DNA from: Notolepis coatsorum
Lineage: Eukaryota; Chordata; Actinopteri; Aulopiformes; Paralepididae
Assembly: GCA_963971535.1 (NCBI GenBank)
Contig: OZ020585.1
Location: 159,534,568-159,598,567, forward strand
DNA length: 64,000 bases
Reading direction: 5' to 3'
The position numbers and the translations under genes were made by a program. Below the pieces are notes generated by a model, which was not told the DNA's origin, made no database searches, and saw only the letters and a list, made by a program, of their open reading frames with translations. Below, in pieces: positions 1 to 10,082 of this stretch (the stretch's first letter is position 1; each line of letters begins with the position of its first letter).

Positions 1-1994
1 GTCTTCATTCATAGAGCTAGTTGTAGTCTTCATTCATAGAGCTAGTTATAGTCTTCATTCATAGAGCTAGTTATAGTCTTCATTCATAGAGCTATTCCTA
101 GTCTTCATTCATATAGCTAGTTGTAGTCTTCATTCATAGAGCTAGTTGTAGTCTTCATTCATAGAGCTAGTTGTGGTCTTCATTCATAGAGCTAGTTATA
201 GTCTTCATTCATAGAGCTAGTCCTAGTCTTCATTCATAGAGCTAGTTATAGTCTTCATTCATAGAGCTAGTCCTAGTCGTCATTCATAGAGCTAGTTGTA
301 GTCTTCACTCATAGAGCTAGTTGTAGTCTTCATTCATAGAGCTAGTTGTAGTCTTCATTCATAGAGCTAGTTGTGGTCTTCATTCATAGAGCTAGTCCTA
401 GTCTTCATTCATAGAGCTAGTCCTAGTCTTCATTCATAGAGCTAGTTGTAGTCTTCATTCATATAGCTAGTGCTAGTCTTCATTCATAGAGCTAGTTGTG
501 GTCTTCATTCATAGAGCTAGTCCTAGTCTTCATTCATAGAAATAGTCCTAGTCTTCATTCATAGAGCTAGTTGTAGTCTTCATTCATATAGCTAGTCCTA
601 GTCTTCATTCATAGAGCTAGTTGTAGTCTTCATTCATGGAGCTAGTTGTAGTCTTCATTCATAGAGCTAGTCCTAGTCTTCATTCATAGAGCTAGTTGTA
701 GTCTTCATTCATATAACTAGTTGTGGTCTTCATTCATAGAGCTAGTTATAGTCTTCATTCATAGAGCTAGTTGTAGTCTTCATTCATAGAGCTAGTTGTG
801 GTCTTCATTCATAGAGCTAGTCCTAGTCTTCATTCATAGAGCTAGTCCTAGTCTTCATTCATAGAGCTAGTTGTAGTCTTCATTCATAGAGCTAGTCCTA
901 GTCTTCATTCATAGAGCTAGTCCTAGTCTTCATTCATAGAGCTAGTCCTAGTCTTCATTCATAGAGCTAGTCCTAGTCTTCATTCATAGAGCTAGTCCTA
1001 GTCTTCATTCATAGAGCTAGTTGTAGTCTTCATTCATAGAGCTAGTCCTAGTGTTCATTCATAGAGCTAGTTGTAGTCTTCATTCATAGAGCTAGTTGTA
1101 GTCTTCATTCATAGAGCTAGTTGTAGTCTTCATTCATAGAGCTAGTTGTGGTCTTTATTCATAGAGCTAGTCCTAGTCTTCATTCATAGAGCTAGTCCTA
1201 GTCTTCATTCATAGAGCTAGTTGTAGTCTTCATTCATAGAGCTAGTCCTAGTGTTCATTCATAGAGCTAGTTGTAGTATTCATTCATAGAGCTAGTTGTA
1301 GTCTTCATTCATAGAGCTAGTTGTAGTCTTCATTCATAGAGCTAGTTGTGGTCTTCATTCATAGAGCTAGTCATAGTCTTCATTCATAGAGCTAGTCCTA
1401 GTCTTCATTAATAGAGCTAGTCCTAGTGTTCATTCATAGAGCTAGTTGTAGTCTTCATTCATAGAGCTAGTTGTGGTCTTCATTCATAGAGCTAGTCCTA
1501 GTCTTCATTCATAGAGCTAGTCCTAGTCTTCATTCATAGAGCTAGTTGTAGTCTTCATTCATAGAGCTAGTCCTAGTCTTCATTCATAGAGCTAGTCCTA
1601 GTCTTCATTCATAGAGCTAGTCCTAGTCTTCATTCATAGAGCTAGTCCTAGTCTTCATTCATAGAGCTAGTCCTAGTCTTCATTCATAGAGCTAGTTGTA
1701 GTCTTCATTCATAGAGCTAGTCCTAGTGTTCATTCATAGAGCTAGTTGTAGTCTTCATTCATAGAGCTAGTTGTAGTCTTCATTCATATAGCTAGTTGTA
1801 GTCTTCATTCATAGAGCTAGTTGTGGTCTTCATTCATAGAGCTAGTCCTAGTCTTCATTCATAGAGCTAGTCCTAGTCTTCATTCATAGAGCTAGTTGTA
1901 GTCTTCATTCATAGAGCTAGTCCTAGTGTTCATTCATAGAGCTAGTTGTAGTATTCATTCATATAGCTAGTTGTAGTCTTCATTCATAGAGATA
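1..1994 (+). repeat. Short higher-order repeat cycle, copy 1 (1,994 bp, 80 units)
   Basis: It opens with the start signature (tails TTGTA, TTATA, TTATA, then the GCTATTCCTA unit ending at 100). A brief stretch of module R follows, with a GTCGTC unit at 276 and CACTC in the next unit. It then passes straight to module L: AAATAG near 540, GTGTTC at 1051, 1251, 1426, 1726 and 1926, GTCTTTATT near 1151, and GTATTC at 1276 and 1951. A 19-bp unit closes it. An internal 675-bp (27-unit) sub-repeat is visible because GTGTTC at 1051 and 1251 recurs at 1726 and 1926. Compared with the 3,569-bp cycle at 30,107, most of module R is missing. The window begins exactly at a unit start, so nothing is known of what lies to the left. 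Confidence 0.9.
1976..1994 (+). repeat. 19-bp unit (GAGATA type) at a cycle junction
   Basis: The unit reads GTCTTCATTCATAGAGATA and is 6 bp short. It is preceded by a GTATTC/ATATAG unit and followed by the start signature. The most likely source is a full-length GAGATAGTCCTA unit that lost one TAG-led hexamer. Confidence 0.95.
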
Positions 1995-3919
1995 GTCTTC
2001 ATTCATAGAGCTAGTTGTAGTCTTCATTCATAGAGCTAGTTATAGTCTTCATTCATAGAGCTAGTTATAGTCTTCATTCATAGAGCTATTCCTAGTCTTC
2101 ATTCATATAGCTAGTTGTAGTCTTCATTCATAGAGCTAGTTGTAGTCTTCATTCATAGAGCTAGTTGTGGTCTTCATTCATAGAGCTAGTTATAGTCTTC
2201 ATTCATAGAGCTAGTCCTAGTCTTCATTCATAGAGCTAGTTATAGTCTTCATTCATAGAGCTAGTCCTAGTCGTCATTCATAGAGCTAGTTGTAGTCTTC
2301 ACTCATAGAGCTAGTTGTAGTCTTCATTCATAGAGCTAGTTGTAGTCTTCATTCATAGAGCTAGTTGTGGTCTTCATTCATAGAGCTAGTCCTAGTCTTC
2401 ATTCATAGAGCTAGTCCTAGTCTTCATTCATAGAGCTAGTTGTAGTCTTCATTCATATAGCTAGTGCTAGTCTTCATTCATAGAGCTAGTTGTGGTCTTC
2501 ATTCATAGAGCTAGTCCTAGTCTTCATTCATAGAAATAGTCCTAGTCTTCATTCATAGAGCTAGTTGTAGTCTTCATTCATATAGCTAGTCCTAGTCTTC
2601 ATTCATAGAGCTAGTTGTAGTCTTCATTCATGGAGCTAGTTGTAGTCTTCATTCATAGAGCTAGTCCTAGTCTTCATTCATAGAGCTAGTTGTAGTCTTC
2701 ATTCATAGAACTAGTTGTGGTCTTCATTCATAGAGCTAGTTATAGTCTTCATTCATAGAGCTAGTTGTAGTCTTCATTCATAGAGCTAGTTGTGGTCTTC
2801 ATTCATAGAGCTAGTCCTAGTCTTCATTCATAGAGCTAGTCCTAGTCTTCATTCATAGAGCTAGTTGTAGTCTTCATTCATAGAGCTAGTCCTAGTCTTC
2901 ATTCATAGAGCTAGTCCTAGTCTTCATTCATAGAGCTAGTCCTAGTCTTCATTCATAGAGCTAGTCCTAGTCTTCATTCATAGAGCTAGTCCTAGTCTTC
3001 ATTCATAGAGCTAGTTGTAGTCTTCATTCATAGAGCTAGTCCTAGTGTTCATTCATAGAGCTAGTTGTAGTCTTCATTCATAGAGCTAGTTGTAGTCTTC
3101 ATTCATAGAGCTAGTTGTAGTCTTCATTCATAGAGCTAGTTGTGGTCTTTATTCATAGAGCTAGTCCTAGTCTTCATTCATAGAGCTAGTCCTAGTCTTC
3201 ATTCATAGAGCTAGTTGTAGTCTTCATTCATAGAGCTAGTCCTAGTGTTCATTCATAGAGCTAGTTGTAGTATTCATTCATAGAGCTAGTTGTAGTCTTC
3301 ATTCATAGAGCTAGTTGTAGTCTTCATTCATAGAGCTAGTTGTGGTCTTCATTCATAGAGCTAGTCATAGTCTTCATTCATAGAGCTAGTCCTAGTCTTC
3401 ATTAATAGAGCTAGTCCTAGTGTTCATTCATAGAGCTAGTTGTAGTCTTCATTCATAGAGCTAGTTGTGGTCTTCATTCATAGAGCTAGTCCTAGTCTTC
3501 ATTCATAGAGCTAGTCCTAGTCTTCATTCATAGAGCTAGTTGTAGTCTTCATTCATAGAGCTAGTCCTAGTCTTCATTCATAGAGCTAGTCCTAGTCTTC
3601 ATTCATAGAGCTAGTCCTAGTCTTCATTCATAGAGCTAGTCCTAGTCTTCATTCATAGAGCTAGTTGTAGTCTTCATTCATAGAGCTAGTCCTAGTGTTC
3701 ATTCATAGAGCTAGTTGTAGTCTTCATTCATAGAGCTAGTTGTAGTCTTCATTCATATAGCTAGTTGTAGTCTTCATTCATAGAGCTAGTTGTGGTCTTC
3801 ATTCATAGAGCTAGTCCTAGTCTTCATTCATAGAGCTAGTCCTAGTCTTCATTCATAGAGCTAGTTGTAGTCTTCATTCATAGAGCTAGTCCTAGTGTTC
3901 ATTCATAGAGCTAGTTGTA
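1995..3919 (+). repeat. Short higher-order repeat cycle, copy 2 (1,925 bp, 77 units)
   Basis: The same marker order as 1-1,994 follows at an offset of 1,994 bp (GCTATTCCTA unit ending at 2094, GTGTTC at 3420). After that the offset falls to 1,969, because the run of TCCTA-tailed units has four members here (3,545-3,644) and five in copy 1 (1,551-1,675). There is at least one substitution: near 2,708 the unit reads ATAGAAC where copy 1 near 714 reads ATATAAC. The copy lacks the closing 19-bp unit. Its final GTATTC unit at 3,920 instead joins directly to TTATA-tailed start-signature material, so a deletion or exchange removed the usual junction. Confidence 0.88.
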
Positions 3920-5319
3920 GTATTCATTCATAGAGCTAGTTATAGTCTTCATTCATAGAGCTAGTTATAGTCTTCATTCATAGAGCTATTCCTAGTCTTC
4001 ATTCATATAGCTAGTTGTAGTCTTCATTCATAGAGCTAGTTGTAGTCTTCATTCATAGAGCTAGTTGTGGTCTTCATTCATAGAGCTAGTTATAGTCTTC
4101 ATTCATAGAGCTAGTCCTAGTCTTCATTCATAGAGCTAGTTATAGTCTTCATTCATAGAGCTAGTCCTAGTCGTCATTCATAGAGCTAGTTGTAGTCTTC
4201 ACTCATAGAGCTAGTTGTAGTCTTCATTCATAGAGCTAGTTGTAGTCTTCATTCATAGAACTAGTTATAGTCTTCATTCATAGAGCTAGTTGTAGTCTTC
4301 ATTCATAGAGCTAGTTATTGTCTTCATTCATAGAGCTAGTTGTGGTCTTCATTCATAGAGCTAGTCCTAGTCTTCATTCATAGAGCTAGTTGTAGACTTC
4401 ATTCATAGAGCTAGTTATAGTCTTCATTCATAGAGCTAGTCCTAGTCTTCATTCATAGAGCTAGTTGTAGTCTTCATTCATAGAGCTAGTCCTAGTGTTC
4501 ATTCATAGAGCTAGTTGTAGTATTCATTCATATAGCTAGTTGTAGTCTTCATTCATAGAGCTAGTTATAGTCTTCATTCATAGAGCTAGTTATAGTCTTC
4601 ATTCATAGAGCTATTCCTAGTCTTCATTCATATAGCTAGTTGTAGTATTCATTCATATAGCTAGTTGTAGTCTTCATTCATAGAGCTAGTTATAGTCTTC
4701 ATTCATAGAGCTAGTTATAGTCTTCATTCATAGAGCTATTCCTAGTCTTCATTCATATAGCTAGTTGTAGTCTTCATTCATAGAGCTAGTTGTAGTCTTC
4801 ATTCATAGAGCTAGTTGTGGTCTTCATTCATAGAGCTAGTTATAGTCTTCATTCATAGAGCTAGTTATAGTCTTCATTCATAGAGCTATTCCTAGTCTTC
4901 ATTCATATAGCTAGTTGTAGTCTTCATTCATAGAGCTAGTTGTAGTCTTCATTCATAGAGCTAGTTGTGGTCTTCATTCATAGAGCTAGTTATAGTCTTC
5001 ATTCATAGAGCTAGTCCTAGTCTTCATTCATAGAGCTAGTTATAGTCTTCATTCATAGAGCTAGTCCTAGTCGTCATTCATAGAGCTAGTTGTAGTCTTC
5101 ACTCATAGAGCTAGTTGTAGTCTTCATTCATAGAGCTAGTTGTAGTCTTCATTCATAGAACTAGTTATAGTCTTCATTCATAGAGCTAGTTGTAGTCTTC
5201 ATTCATAGAGCTAGTTATTGTCTTCATTCATAGAGCTAGTTGTGGTCTTCATTCATAGAGCTAGTCCTAGTCTTCATTCATAGAGCTAGTTGTAGACTTC
5301 ATTCATAGAGCTAGTTATA
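3920..5319 (+). repeat. 900-bp (36-unit) tandem duplication of module R start
   Basis: Markers recur 900 bp apart: GCTATTCCTA units ending at 3,994 and 4,894, GTCGTC at 4,170 and 5,070, and GTAGAC near 4,394 and 5,294. The second copy is partial. The two part company near 4,431/5,331, where the second continues into ATAAAG and ATAGTG units and the first turns to module L-like GTGTTC and GTATTC units. The same 900-bp spacing is seen again further right (GTCGTC at 10,358 and 11,258), which shows that the arrangement was itself copied. Confidence 0.85.
4495..4894 (+). repeat. Triplicated start signature at 125- and 150-bp spacing
   Basis: GCTATTCCTA units end at 4,619, 4,744 and 4,894, each preceded by two TTATA-tailed units. 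The spacings are exactly five and six units. This is a small local expansion of the start signature. The same pattern recurs at 9,488/9,613 and at 10,807/10,932/11,082. Confidence 0.85.
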
Positions 5320-5619
5320 GTCTTCATTCATAAAGCTAGTTGTAGTCTTCATTCATAGTGCTAGTTGTAGTCTTCATTCATAGAGCTAGTTATAGTCTTC
5401 ATTCATAGAGCTAGTTATAGTCTTCATTCATAGAGCTAGTCCTAGTCTTCATTCATAGAGCTAGTCCTAGTCTTCATTCATAGAGCTAGTTGTAGTCTTC
5501 ATTCATAGAGCTAGTCCTAGTCTTCATTCATAGAGCTAGTCCAAGTCTTCATTCATAGAGCTAGTTGTAGTCTTCATTCATAGAGCTAGTCCTAGTCTTC
5601 ATTCATAGAGCTAGTTGTA

Positions 5620-6169
5620 GTCTTCATTCATAGAGCTAGTTGTAGTCTTCATTCATAGAGCTAGCCCTAGTCTTCATTCATAGAGCTAGTCCTAGTCTTC
5701 ATTCATAGAGCTAGTTGTAGTCTTCATTCATATAGCTAGTTGTAGTCTTCATTCATAGAGCTAGTTGTAGTCTTCATTCATAGAGCTAGTTGTGGTCGTC
5801 ATTCATAGTGCTAGTTATAGTCTTCATTCATAAGGCTAGTTGTAGTCTTCATTCATAGAGCTAGTTGTAGTCTTCATTCATAGAGCTAGTCCTAGTCTTC
5901 ATTCATAGAGCTAGTTGTAGTCTTCATTCATAGAGCTAGCCCTAGTCTTCATTCATAGAGCTAGTCCTAGTCTTCATTCATAGAGCTAGTTGTAGTCTTC
6001 ATTCATATAGCTAGTTGTAGTCTTCATTCATAGAGCTAGTTGTAGTCTTCATTCATAGAGCTAGTTGTGGTCGTCATTCATAGTGCTAGTTATAGTCTTC
6101 ATTCATAAGGCTAGTTGTAGTCTTCATTCATAGAGCTAGTTGTAGTCTTCATTCATAGAGCTAGTCCTA
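5620..6169 (+). repeat. 275-bp (11-unit) tandem duplication
   Basis: GCTAGCCCTA units end at 5,669 and 5,944, GTCGTC lies at 5,795 and 6,070, and ATAGTG followed by ATAAGG units comes after each. The order and spacing of these rare variants are shared over eleven units, so the block was duplicated once in register. The related segment at 11.8-12.1 kb has only one copy, so the duplication happened here after the older 6-kb-scale copying, or was lost there. Confidence 0.85.
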
Positions 6170-8744
6170 GTCTTCATTCATAAGGCTAGTTGTAGTCTTC
6201 ATTCATAGAGCTAGTTATAGTCTTCATTCATAGAGCTAGTCCTAGTCTTCATTCATAGAGCTAGTTGTAGTCTTCATTCATAGAGCTAGTTGTAGTCTTC
6301 ATTCATAGAGCTAGTGCTAGTCTTCATTCATAGAGCTAGTCCTAGTCTTCATTCATAGAGCTAGTTATAGTCTTCATTCATAGAGCTAGTCCTAGTCTTC
6401 ATTCATAGAGCTAGTGCTAGTCTTCATTCATAGAGCTAGTTGTAGTCTTCATTCATAGAGCTAGTTATAGTCTTCATTCATAGAGCTAGTTATAGTATTC
6501 ATTCATAGAGCTAGTTGTAGTCTTCATTCATAGAGATAGTCCTAGTCTTCATTCATATAGCTAGTTGTAGTCTTCATTCATAGAGCTAGTTATAGTCTTC
6601 ATTCATAGAGCTAGTCCTAGTCTTCATTCATAGAGCTAGTTGTAGTCTTCATTCATAGAGCTAGTTGTAGTCTTCATTCATACAGCTAGTTGTAGTCTTC
6701 ATTCATAGAGCTAGTTATAGTCTTCATTCATAGAGCTAGTTGTGGTCTTCATTCATAGAGCTAGTCCTAGTCTTCATTCATAGAAATAGTCCTAGTCTTC
6801 ATTCATATAGCTAGTTGTAGTCTTCATTCATATAGCTAGTCCTAGTCTTCATTAATAGAGCTAGTTGTAGTCTTCATTCATAGAGCTAGTTGTAGTCTTC
6901 ATTCATAGAGCTAGTCCTAGTCTTCATTCATAGAGCTAGTTGTAGTCTTCATTCATATAACTAGTTGTGGTCTTCATTCATAGAGCTAGTTATAGTCTTC
7001 ATTCATAGACCTAGTTGTAGTCTTCATTCATAGAGCTAGTTGTGGTCTTCATTCATAGAGCTAGTCCTAGTCTTCATTCATAGAGCTAGTCCTAGTCTTC
7101 ATTCATAGAGCTAGTTGTAGTCTTCATTCATAGAGCTAGTCCTAGTCTTCATTCATAGAGCTAGTTGTAGTCTTCATTCATAGAGCTAGTCCTAGTCTTC
7201 ATTCATAGAGCTAGTCCTAGTCTTCATTCATAGAGCTAGTTGTAGTCTTCATTCATAGAGCTAGTCCTAGTCTTCATTCATAGAGCTAGTTGTAGTCTTC
7301 ATTCATAGAGCTAGTTGGAGTCTTCATTCATAGAGCTAGTCCTAGTCTTCATTCATAGAGCTAGTACTAGTCTTCATTCATAGAGCTAGTTGTAGTCTTC
7401 ATTCATATAGCTAGTTGTAGTCTTCATTCATAGAGCTAGTTGTAGTCTTCATTCATAGAGCTAGTTGTGGTCTTCATTCATAGTGCTAGTTAAAGTCTTC
7501 ATTCATAAGGCTAGTTGTAGTCTTCATTCATAGAGCTAGTCCTAGTCTTCATTCATAAGGCTAGTTGTAGTCTTCATTCATAGAGCTAGTTATAGTCTTC
7601 ATTCATAGAGCTAGTCCTAGTCTTCATTCATAGAGCTAGTTGTAGTCTTCATTCATAGAGCTAGTTGTAGTCTTCATTCATAGAGCTAGTGCTAGTCTTC
7701 ATTCATAGAGCTAGTCCTAGTCTTCATTCATAGAGCTAGTTATAGTCTTCATTCATAGAGCTAGTCCTAGTCTTCATTCATAGAGCTAGTGCTAGTCTTC
7801 ATTCATAGAGCTAGTTGTAGTCTTCATTCATAGAGCTAGTTATAGTCTTCATTCATAGAGCTAGTTATAGTCTTCATTCATAGAGCTAGTTGTAGTCTTC
7901 ATTCATAGAGATAGTCCTAGTCTTTATTCATAGAGCTAGTCCTAGTCTTCATTCATAGAGCTAGTCCTAGTCTTCATTCATAGAGCTAGTTGTAGTCTTC
8001 ATTCATAGAGCTAGTCCTAGTGTTCATTCATAGAGCTAGTTGTAGTATTCATTCATAGAGCTAGTTGTAGTCTTCATTCATAGAGCTAGTTGTAGTCTTC
8101 ATTCATAGAGCTAGTTGTGGTCTTCATTCATAGAGCTAGTCATAGTCTTCATTCATAGAGCTAGTCCTAGTCTTCATTAATAGAGCTAGTCCTAGTGTTC
8201 ATTCATAGAGCTAGTTGTAGTCTTCATTCATAGAGCTAGTTGTGGTCTTCATTCATAGAGCTAGTCCTAGTCTTCATTCATAGAGCTAGTCCTAGTCTTC
8301 ATTCATAGAGCTAGTTGTAGTCTTCATTCATAGAGCTAGTCCTAGTCTTCATTCATAGAGCTAGTCCTAGTCTTCATTCATAGAGCTAGTCCTAGTCTTC
8401 ATTCATAGAGCTAGTCCTAGTCTTCATTCATAGAGCTAGTCCTAGTCTTCATTCATAGAGCTAGTTGTAGTCTTCATTCATAGAGCTAGTCCTAGTGTTC
8501 ATTCATAGAGCTAGTTGTAGTCTTCATTCATAGAGCTAGTTGTAGTCTTCATTCATATAGCTAGTTGTAGTCTTCATTCATAGAGCTAGTTGTGGTCTTC
8601 ATTCATAGAGCTAGTCCTAGTCTTCATTCATAGAGCTAGTCCTAGTCTTCATTCATAGAGCTAGTTGTAGTCTTCATTCATAGAGCTAGTCCTAGTGTTC
8701 ATTCATAGAGCTAGTTGTAGTATTCATTCATATAGCTAGTTGTA

Positions 8745-8763
8745 GTCTTCATTCATAGAGATA
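8745..8763 (+). repeat. 19-bp unit (GAGATA type)
   Basis: It has the same sequence and neighbours as the unit at 1,976. It closes a module L and precedes the start signature beginning at 8,764. Confidence 0.95.
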
Positions 8764-10063
8764 GTCTTCATTCATAGAGCTAGTTGTAGTCTTCATTCAT
8801 AGAGCTAGTTATAGTCTTCATTCATAGAGCTAGTTATAGTCTTCATTCATAGAGCTATTCCTAGTCTTCATTCATATAGCTAGTTGTAGTCTTCATTCAT
8901 AGAGCTAGTTGTAGTCTTCATTCATAGAGCTAGTTGTGGTCTTCATTCATAGAGCTAGTTATAGTCTTCATTCATAGAGCTAGTCCTAGTCTTCATTCAT
9001 AGAGCTAGTTATAGTCTTCATTCATAGAGCTAGTCCTAGTCGTCATTCATAGAGCTAGTTGTAGTCTTCACTCATAGAGCTAGTTGTAGTCTTCATTCAT
9101 AGAGCTAGTTGTAGTCTTCATTCATAGAACTAGTTATAGTCTTCATTCATAGAGCTAGTTGTAGTCTTCATTCATAGAGCTAGTTATTGTCTTCATTCAT
9201 AGAGCTAGTTGTGGTCTTCATTCATAGAGCTAGTCCTAGTCTTCATTCATAGAGCTAGTTGTAGACTTCATTCATAGAGCTAGTTATAGTCTTCATTCAT
9301 AGAGCTAGTCCTAGTCTTCATTCATAGAGCTAGTTGTAGTCTTCATTCATAGAGCTAGTCCTAGTGTTCATTCATAGAGCTAGTTGTAGTATTCATTCAT
9401 ATAGCTAGTTGTAGTCTTCATTCATAGAGCTAGTTATAGTCTTCATTCATAGAGCTAGTTATAGTCTTCATTCATAGAGCTATTCCTAGTCTTCATTCAT
9501 ATAGCTAGTTGTAGTATTCATTCATATAGCTAGTTGTAGTCTTCATTCATAGAGCTAGTTATAGTCTTCATTCATAGAGCTAGTTATAGTCTTCATTCAT
9601 AGAGCTATTCCTAGTCTTCATTCATATAGCTAGTTGTAGTCTTCATTCATAGAGCTAGTCCTAGTCTTCATTCATAGAGCTAGTCCTAGTCTTCATTCAT
9701 AGAGCTAGTCCTAGTCTTCATTCATAGAGCTAGTCCTAGTCTTCATTCATAGAGCTAGTCCTAGTCTTCATTCATAGAGCTAGTTGTAGTCTTCATTCAT
9801 AGAGCTAGTCCTAGTGTTCATTCATAGAGCTAGTTGTAGTCTTCATTCATAGAGCTAGTTGTAGTCTTCATTCATATAGCTAGTTGTAGTCTTCATTCAT
9901 AGAGCTAGTTGTGGTCTTCATTCATAGAGCTAGTCCTAGTCTTCATTCATAGAGCTAGTCCTAGTCTTCATTCATAGAGCTAGTTGTAGTCTTCATTCAT
10001 AGAGCTAGTCCTAGTGTTCATTCATAGAGCTAGTTGTAGTATTCATTCATATAGCTAGTTGTA

Positions 10064-10082
10064 GTCTTCATTCATAGAGATA
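10064..10082 (+). repeat. 19-bp unit (GAGATA type)
   Basis: It lies 1,319 bp (52 full units plus one 19-bp unit) after the previous short unit and has the same flanks. Confidence 0.95.

Noticed and set aside
4947-5172. AACTAGTT palindrome as a specific regulatory site
   Set aside because: It arises from a single G-to-A change in the unit (GAACTAGTT) and recurs as an HOR marker. Nothing ties it to a function.
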